Source: Locusta migratoria (Eukaryota; Arthropoda; Insecta; Orthoptera; Acrididae). From it: a stretch of DNA of 64,000 nucleotides. Shown in pieces: positions 63,335 through 64,000 of this stretch (its first letter is position 1; each line of letters opens with the position of its first letter). Where the stretch lies: positions 334,830,649 through 334,894,648 of the forward strand of contig CM048751.1 in assembly GCA_026315105.1 (NCBI GenBank), given 5' to 3'. The notes below the pieces were generated by a model. It saw only the letters and a list, made by a program, of their open reading frames with translations, ran no database searches and had not been told where the DNA came from. Both the position numbers and the translations under genes were made by a program.

Positions 63335-64000
63335 CAGGGTGTTACAGAAAGGTACAGCCAACTTTCAGGAAACATTCCTAAGAAAGAAAATATGTAATGT
63401 GGACATGTGACCGGAAACGCTTAATTTCCATGTTAGAGCTCATTATATTACTTCTCTTCAAATCACATTAATCATGGAATAGAAACACACAGCAACAGAA
63501 CGTACCAGCGTGACTTCAAACACTTTCTTACAGGAAATGTTCAAAATGTCCTCCGTTAGCGAGGATAGTGCATCCACCCTCCGTCGCATGGAATCCCTGA
63601 TGCGTTGATGCAGCCCTGGAGAATGGCGTATTGTATCATAGCCGTCCACATTACGAGCGCGAAGAGTATCTACATTTGGTACCGCGATTACGTGGACAAG
63701 AGCTTTCAAATGCCCCCATAAATGAAAGTCAAGAAGGTTGAGGTCAGGAGATCGCGAAGGCAATGGAATTGTACAGCAGCAACATCTCTGACGCTGACAT
63801 TGGGGTCATCGTCAACTGCACGAAGAATTGCCTGGTACACTGTAGGTTTCCTCATCGTTCTAGGTCTTCCCCAGTCACGAGTCATGGGCTGTAATGTTCC
63901 GTGCTCCCTAATACGCTGATCAATTACTTCGAACGTCTTCCTGTCGGGACATGTTCGTTCTGGAAATCTGTCTCGATACAAAAGTACCGCGCCACGGCTA
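63335..64000 (-). mobile_element. CAGGGTGTTAC-ended transposon, runs off the window
   Basis: The terminus CAGGGTGTTACAGAAAGGTA starts at 63335. The subterminal and coding region follows to the window end, so only one end is visible. The interior encodes an internally deleted transposase on the minus strand. Confidence 0.7.
63540..63981 (-). pseudogene. Internally deleted transposase of the CAGGGTGTTAC element
   Basis: The N-terminal part (63981-63770) has MYRDRFPERTCPDRKTFEVI, DQRIREHGTLQP, GRPRTMRKPT and DDDPNVSVRDVAAVQ, a two-part helix-turn-helix. It is joined at about 63765 to the C-terminal part (63763-63540) with SRSPDLNLLDFHLWGHLKAL, holding the last catalytic region, and RIRDSMRRRVDAL. 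About 600 bp of catalytic core is missing, and the join shifts the frame. Superfamily assignment (IS630/Tc1/mariner-like) rests on motif pattern. Confidence 0.8.

Overview
The window looks like repeat-saturated DNA from a large insect genome. I infer an orthopteran, most likely a Schistocerca-type locust, because several repeats here (the SINE heads, the palindromic tRNA-like elements, the CR1 tails of GATGTA units, the CAGGGTG-ended transposons) match ones I remember from such genomes. That is memory, not a search. I found no convincing intact host gene, no functional tRNA or rRNA gene, and nothing bacterial or viral. Every recognisable coding stretch is a decayed transposable-element protein.

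Layout. 0-3 kb: one palindromic tRNA-like foldback element and two Tc1-like relics, one split by a SINE. 3-9.5 kb: a SINE with clean target duplication, a Penelope-like element (PLE) fragment with a GIY-YIG domain, and AT-rich DNA. 9.5-18 kb: a piggyBac relic interrupted by a long CR1-like LINE, then a pogo/Jerky-like transposase (minus strand) and a second CR1. 20.5-24.1 kb: a Helitron 3' end and a PIF/Harbinger element that holds a second Harbinger and a SINE. 24-28 kb: mariner pieces interrupted by a LINE-SINE composite, a 12 x 26 bp minisatellite, and a second PLE fragment. 28-35 kb: Tc1 relics, SINEs, a third CR1 and satellite-like repeats. 35-39 kb: two different LINEs joined head to tail. 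39.5-43 kb: a second palindromic family with tRNA-Thr-like arms, a mariner relic, and a piggyBac with both TTAA ends. 43.9-46.1 kb: two Helitrons. 47-52.6 kb: inverted LINE ends, a SINE, and a Tc1 element split by an unclassified 1.7 kb insertion. 52.7-58.4 kb: a stack of inverted-repeat elements, a palindromic mariner, a 4-bp-TSD DNA transposon and a 1.17 kb palindrome with hammerhead-like motifs in both arms. 58.5-64 kb: CAGGGTG-ended transposons carrying CR1, mariner and Helitron insertions.

The elements do not work together as a pathway. The useful information is the nesting, which gives relative ages and exact insertion sites: Harbinger in Harbinger with TAA and TTA duplications, a mariner and a Helitron in one CAGGGTGG element, a foldback in CR1 with a 10 bp duplication, and SINEs with 9-13 bp duplications.

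The themes most worth follow-up are (1) repeated palindromic architecture in unrelated families, including two families whose arms carry tRNA-like promoters and mariners with inverted 3' halves, and (2) several hammerhead-ribozyme-like motifs, the best pair in the arms of the 1.17 kb palindrome.
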